Assembly: GCA_902788865.1 (NCBI GenBank)
Contig: CADALZ010000014.1
Coordinates: 1 to 64,000 of the forward strand
Source: an uncultured Bacteroidales bacterium
GTDB taxonomy: Bacteria; Bacteroidota; Bacteroidia; Bacteroidales; Bacteroidaceae
Direction: 5' to 3'
DNA: 64,000 nt
The notes under the pieces are model-generated. The model searched no databases. It worked only from the letters and a program-made list of their open reading frames with translations, and had not been told where the DNA came from. Within the stretch, counting starts at the first letter, position 1. Each line of letters opens with the position of its first letter. The translations under genes and the position numbers were made by a program. Below are positions 59,951 to 64,000 of the stretch, in pieces.

Positions 59951-60213
59951 GTTTTTGCTTTCAGTTCTTCAATGCAGGCTTTCAGCCTTGCCACTTCCTC
60001 CTGATAAGATAATAATTCCCACCATCCAGCTGGCTTGCCAGGAGATCGACGAAATAATTTAGGTGAAGTTTGAAGACAGTTACGAATAGTTGCCTCTTTG
60101 TCTTTACTGCCACTGAAGTTACCAAACTCAATTGCCAACGGGTATATCTCCTGTAGCATAGCCCGTCCGCCCAACACCTGTAGTGCCTTTTCTATAGCTT
60201 CTCTTTGTGTCAT
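59938..60213 (-). CDS. Winged-helix-like small protein
   Basis: 91 residues. EKALQVLGGRAMLQEIYPLA and ATIRNCLQTSPKLFRRSPGKPAGWWEL match the HARE-HTH/winged-helix pattern seen at the N-terminus of some restriction enzymes. C-terminal coiled coil (EEVARLKACIEELKAK). First gene of the operon; a regulator or targeting subunit is plausible. Confidence 0.68.
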   Translation of the reverse strand: MTQREAIEKALQVLGGRAMLQEIYPLAIEFGNFSGSKDKEATIRNCLQTSPKLFRRSPGKPAGWWELLSYQEEVARLKACIEELKAKTWSL

Positions 60214-60239
60214 TTAAGTATATTATTACTTTTTAAATG

Positions 60240-60247
60240 CAAATTTA
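60240..60247 (-). promoter_or_regulatory. -7 box of the QVFNG operon
   Basis: TAAATTTG on the minus strand, 26 bases before the 60213 start. Confidence 0.45.
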
Positions 60248-60353
60248 TGAAAAAACACCATCACTCGATGGAGTTTACCATCTACCACCATCATTTTTGA
60301 TGGAATTTAACTTTTTCTACCTGTATCTATATAGTTTTTTCGCAAAAGATGAG

Positions 60354-60361
60354 TATCTTTG
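60354..60361 (+). promoter_or_regulatory. -7 box of the DUF3800 gene
   Basis: TATCTTTG on the plus strand, 18 bases before the ATG at 60380. Confidence 0.6.
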
Positions 60362-60379
60362 TCCCAAAATAAAATTGTT

Positions 60380-61240
60380 ATGTATTACATTTGGACAGAC
60401 GAAAGTGACACGACAGGAAAGTATTATGCAAACTTTTATGGTGGCATACTAATTAAATCAGAGCATCTTAATGATGTGCTTGCTCGATTGTCAGCTGTTG
60501 TAAAAGAGCAAGGTTTAGAGCAGGAAGAGATTAAATGGCAAAAGGTAAATGAATATACCGAAGAACGTTATAAGAGAATAATTGATGTTCTATTTGCTCT
60601 AATGGGTGAAGGCAAGGTAAAAATGCGCATGTTTTTCCGTCATCGCCAATATGAGGCGGCTGGTTTAACTAATGAACAGCGAAGAAAGGAATATCCAATG
60701 CTATATTACCAGTTTATAAAGAATGATTTTGGGTTGATTTATAGCAATCCGTTGGGTAAGGAGATTCGTGTTCGACTACTTATTGACGATATGCCTCTTA
60801 AGGGACCTGCAAGGGAAGAATTTTTAAAATCTATCTACCACTTGAATGATCTAAAGTCTTTTCAGAAGGCCAACATCCATATTCATGAGGGTGATGTAGC
60901 AGAAGTTAACTCTAAAAAGCATCTGCCACTACAAGTAATGGATTTAGTGCTTGGCTCTGTATGCTTCCGATTGAATGACAAACATAAGGAGCGTGGAATA
61001 GATGGAAAAAGAGCAAAGCGTAATATCGTGAAAGAACGTATTTACAAATATATTCGCTCAAGAATTTGGCAATTGCATCCAGGTTTCAACATTGGTATAA
61101 CAACACCCATAACTAAACAAACAGACTTATGGGAACATCCTTACCTCCATTGGAATTTTATACCGCGAAACTATACGAAAAATAATGGATTATCAAAACG
61201 TCATAAAACAGAAACAGCCCCGTACAACCTACACGAGTGA
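60380..61240 (+). CDS. DUF3800 protein, RNase H-like fold
   Basis: 286 residues from the ATG at 60380. The start YYIWTDESD matches the DUF3800 signature (an acidic pair, Asp8-Glu9 here) and LLIDDMPLKG follows in the middle. DUF3800 is predicted to be RNase H/integrase-like; activity is not shown. It converges on the methyltransferase gene and is often near defence genes. AT-rich. Confidence 0.8.
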   Translation: MYYIWTDESDTTGKYYANFYGGILIKSEHLNDVLARLSAVVKEQGLEQEEIKWQKVNEYTEERYKRIIDVLFALMGEGKVKMRMFFRHRQYEAAGLTNEQRRKEYPMLYYQFIKNDFGLIYSNPLGKEIRVRLLIDDMPLKGPAREEFLKSIYHLNDLKSFQKANIHIHEGDVAEVNSKKHLPLQVMDLVLGSVCFRLNDKHKERGIDGKRAKRNIVKERIYKYIRSRIWQLHPGFNIGITTPITKQTDLWEHPYLHWNFIPRNYTKNNGLSKRHKTETAPYNLHE

Positions 61241-61348
61241 GCTACGTCAACGTAACCTTTCAGTTGTAAAGGACTATTTTCTGTGTGCAAAAATAAGAAG
61301 TTCTTTTATAACTTCCAAGTTTTTTTATAATTATTTGGTACAACAACA

Positions 61349-62533
61349 TTATTTTATGCCTACAAAATCGCTAAGTGGACGTATTCTTGCTCGATAAGTA
61401 TTTATTCGTTCTTTTACATTTATACTTTTACCAAGGGGAATTTCTTTGTTTTTATCAAATAAGAGAACCACATAGTATGTAGCATGTTCTGGTTGGAAAC
61501 CGTATTGTTCAAGAGTCTTTTTTGTCCATATCTGAAAATGCCCTTTAGTTTTCAATCTAAACATTTTTACATCTTCACCTGCCGTGTGAAGTAATACGTA
61601 TTGCATCCTTTCAAATCCAGGTGTGACACATAGAGAACCCTTAGAATCACCGGCTCTTAGATAGCATATACCAGTTTCAATCATTTTATTTTTCAGCTCC
61701 TTTCGTGCATGATTAATCATGACCATAACGTCATTTGGATTTTCAGACATTTTTCTTAATATCTTGGAGGCTTTTGCTGCATCCTCGATTTCATTTCTTC
61801 TCGCAACACCGAGTTTTAAGAACTCCTCACTTTGTTCATAACCTATGAATTTCCTTCCAAGGAGGTTAGCGGCAATGCCAGTAGTGCAACTTCCGGCAAA
61901 TGGATCAAGTATTAAATCTCCTTCTTTTGTTGAAGCAAGAATAATTCGATATAAAAGTCTGAGCGGTTTTTGTGTTGGATGCTTTCCACAAGACTTTTCC
62001 CATAAGCCTGTTGTTGGGATGTTCCATACGTCAGACATTCTTTTACCCCCATTGATATAGGTCATTATTTCATTGTTAAAATAATGTCTCTTATCTTTAG
62101 ATTTCCTTGCCCAAATAATATACTCTGCAGAAAAATTGAAATGATAGTTAGACAGTGTCAAAGGAGCATCTGGTTTATTCCAAACGATGATATTTAGTAT
62201 TTTGTAACCTAATTCAACCATGCAGTTTGCCACAGAATAGATGTTATGATAGGTCCCGCTAACCCATATACTTCCATTATCCTTTAACCTTTCTCTGCAT
62301 AGCAATAACCATTTCTTGTTGAAATCATTGATTTCTGATAGAGGTCTTTCTCTATCCCATTCCCCTTTATCAAAGCATTTTACCCGTCCTTTGGAACGCA
62401 TCGTAAAACCTTTAGAAAGGAAATAAGGCGGATCTGCAAATATCATGTCAACATTCTCTTTTATATCTTTTAATAGTTGGAAGGAGTCCCCATGATACAA
62501 TGTATAATCTTCTTTTTCGTAAAATGAAAACAT
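61349..62533 (-). CDS. Type II DNA methyltransferase
   Basis: 394 residues from the ATG at 62533, one base after the restriction gene's stop. Catalytic DPPYFL near residue 35 comes before the SAM-binding DPFAGSCTTG, i.e. the beta order. The DPPY suggests adenine-N6 methylation, but N4-cytosine cannot be excluded. After about residue 240 there is an extra C-terminal domain of some 150 residues (AAKASKILRKMSEN, then FRLKTKGHFQIWTKK) of unknown role, perhaps target recognition. It protects host DNA against the adjacent endonuclease. Confidence 0.87.
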   Translation of the reverse strand: MFSFYEKEDYTLYHGDSFQLLKDIKENVDMIFADPPYFLSKGFTMRSKGRVKCFDKGEWDRERPLSEINDFNKKWLLLCRERLKDNGSIWVSGTYHNIYSVANCMVELGYKILNIIVWNKPDAPLTLSNYHFNFSAEYIIWARKSKDKRHYFNNEIMTYINGGKRMSDVWNIPTTGLWEKSCGKHPTQKPLRLLYRIILASTKEGDLILDPFAGSCTTGIAANLLGRKFIGYEQSEEFLKLGVARRNEIEDAAKASKILRKMSENPNDVMVMINHARKELKNKMIETGICYLRAGDSKGSLCVTPGFERMQYVLLHTAGEDVKMFRLKTKGHFQIWTKKTLEQYGFQPEHATYYVVLLFDKNKEIPLGKSINVKERINTYRARIRPLSDFVGIK

Positions 62534-62534
62534 A

Positions 62535-64000
62535 CTATGAGTTAATTTGATTAAGTTTATCCCTAATATCTCCAATAAAGTTTTGTGTCCGAGAATCAAT
62601 CAAACCAAAATATGCATTATCTTTCATGTCATCTATAAACTCATCTGTCGTTTGAGCATCAGAGCTTAAACTCAACATATTGTTTTTAATCATAGTGATA
62701 ATAGAAGCAACGTTGAATATCAATTTTGTATCTTCATGAATGTACGGTGCCACTAGTGTCAAATATTTCTGTCCATTCATGGTATCATCAATATGACGGA
62801 AAAGATTCACAGTTTCATTGTTTAATTGTTGATTCTTTGAACGAATAAGAGTGGCTTCAATTAGCCAATATATTTCTTTGTTAAAGATTTCTATATCTCC
62901 TATATTTCCAGGTGCATGTGAATATGGAATACCTGCTTCATCACAAATATAGTTTGGTTTATACTCAAAAGAATCTCCATAGTAAGTATAAACGAAGAGC
63001 GTAAGCAGAAACTCGAATTTTACAGGGTCTTGTATGAACCAGAAGGTATCTTTACCTCTCTTGTCTCCATTTGAGACTTTCAGCAGTGCCTGTTCTATGG
63101 ATTCTGAGGTAAGTCCATAAGAGTTTATTATGTTTGGTATTTTCCTATTATACTCAGCTGTAGAATGGTCCACTTTCTCTCTATGTGAAAGTATCAAAGA
63201 CTCGAGAGAAGCATCGAAAAAACCTAACTGCTCAAAATATTCTTCTTCATCTTCCTTAGCTGATTCTGATATGATAAGTTTTCTTGCTTTCAATGCTTTA
63301 TATAATGGCATACGGCTCTCATTTGGAGTAAGCATTAATACCCCTGTATATTCTATTGTGACAAATCCTGTTAGCTGCAAGACCCTAAACACTGTATTTC
63401 CATAATCTCTGAAAGCAGATTCCTGCTTTGCAACTTTAGCATGCTCTGTATCAACCTGATTATATTTTCTTTTTACCAGAGCATAAGCTTTATCGGCATC
63501 ATCATCTATTTTGTTATTCTTTAATAGCGTCAGATATTCTTCTATATTTCCTTTATCCGAGAATAAACCAACCATGAGTTGGTTGTAAGATAAGCGATGG
63601 CCTTCTTCTTTTAATTTTATCATTGCATCTATGATAAACTCAAAAAAATTGAAATCATTTAAAACTCTTCTATATGGAGATTTCCGCCAGAATCTCATAC
63701 TTTGTAGAGCGAAAGCTTCTGATAACGTTATTTTCTTATTAACTAAGGCTTTTGCAACAGATGAAAGGCGTAGTTTCTGATTATATTGAGCATATATAAA
63801 TCCAAACTCTGATAAGGTTTTAAGGTATCGTGTAAATGCTGCCTGATAACCTGTTGGATAACCCCATTCATTATTGTGACTACAATTCCCCACAATCCAA
63901 TTACTAACATGGCTTTTTGTCAGATTCCCTTCGCTTAATGCATCAGTGGTAACTACTTCGTCGAGATATAATTGTGAATAAACATCAAGAATTCCTTTAT
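62535..64000 (-). CDS. AlwI-family type II restriction endonuclease, 5' end beyond window
   Basis: The frame is open to the right edge with no upstream stop, so the start lies outside; the GTG at 63893 is not the true start. Visible are about 488 residues, including the C-terminal nuclease region GDIEIFNKEIYWLIEATLIRS, a PD-(D/E)XK-like D...ExT pattern. AlwI recognises an asymmetric GGATC-type site; this one's specificity cannot be read. An upstream gene, perhaps a second methylase, may lie beyond the edge. Confidence 0.82.
   Translation of the reverse strand, partial: KGILDVYSQLYLDEVVTTDALSEGNLTKSHVSNWIVGNCSHNNEWGYPTGYQAAFTRYLKTLSEFGFIYAQYNQKLRLSSVAKALVNKKITLSEAFALQSMRFWRKSPYRRVLNDFNFFEFIIDAMIKLKEEGHRLSYNQLMVGLFSDKGNIEEYLTLLKNNKIDDDADKAYALVKRKYNQVDTEHAKVAKQESAFRDYGNTVFRVLQLTGFVTIEYTGVLMLTPNESRMPLYKALKARKLIISESAKEDEEEYFEQLGFFDASLESLILSHREKVDHSTAEYNRKIPNIINSYGLTSESIEQALLKVSNGDKRGKDTFWFIQDPVKFEFLLTLFVYTYYGDSFEYKPNYICDEAGIPYSHAPGNIGDIEIFNKEIYWLIEATLIRSKNQQLNNETVNLFRHIDDTMNGQKYLTLVAPYIHEDTKLIFNVASIITMIKNNMLSLSSDAQTTDEFIDDMKDNAYFGLIDSRTQNFIGDIRDKLNQINS

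Overview
The window is a chromosomal segment of a Bacteroidales bacterium, most likely Prevotella or a close relative. Genes carry Bacteroidetes-type promoters (TTTG, about 19-21 bases, then TAnnTTTG) rather than sigma-70 boxes, and there are few clear Shine-Dalgarno sequences. The gene families are also typical: NhaD, DUF4421, PorT-like barrel, head-GIN protein, VirE/DUF3987 primase, fucose permease, menaquinone MenD. No rRNA or CRISPR array was found. There are four tRNA genes: Asp-GTC, Gly-GCC twice, and Leu-CAG.

Layout. 0-11.2 kb is mostly housekeeping: sodium/proton antiporter, lipid kinase, agmatine deiminase, tRNA cluster, carboxynorspermidine decarboxylase, UvrD-type helicase, Ogt, an SMR exporter and a flavin-binding protein. 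11.2-19.74 kb is an accessory island: a single-chain restriction-modification enzyme, a membrane-anchored TerB/AAA+ ATPase, a DUF3841 protein, a small membrane protein, an orphan HicB-like regulator with twin operators, a transposase remnant, and a three-gene DUF3791/DUF3990 unit that looks like toxin-antitoxin. Copies of one unusual repeat bracket it. 19.7-42.9 kb returns to core genes: radical SAM protein, pyrB/pyrI, queD/queE, a fucose-type uptake and activation operon, glgB, ftsK-lolA-trxB, a Crp-family regulator and glyA.

42.9-55 kb mixes core genes (YgiQ, metallophosphoesterase, GH29 fucosidase, MenD and thioesterase) with inverted-repeat elements, a glycine-rich/TerB pair, an arginase-like protein with altered metal sites and a candidate small RNA. 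55-59 kb is a VirE/DUF3987 primase-like cluster with a decayed muramidase-like gene. 59-64 kb is AT-rich and accessory: three small genes of unknown function sharing a QVFNG motif, a DUF3800 protein, and a DNA methyltransferase with an AlwI-family restriction endonuclease that runs off the right edge.

Themes. Two restriction systems and one likely toxin-antitoxin unit sit in AT-rich islands set in a core of about 45-50% GC. Fucose functions occur twice: a GH29 lipoprotein and a permease/mutarotase/kinase-like operon. Several intergenic repeats (a 46-bp inverted-repeat element, a family with the core CTGCGGAAGTGCAGTCGG, a hairpin element at 27.3 kb) look non-autonomous and mobile. Function calls rest on recognised motifs and family resemblance by eye; no database search was run.
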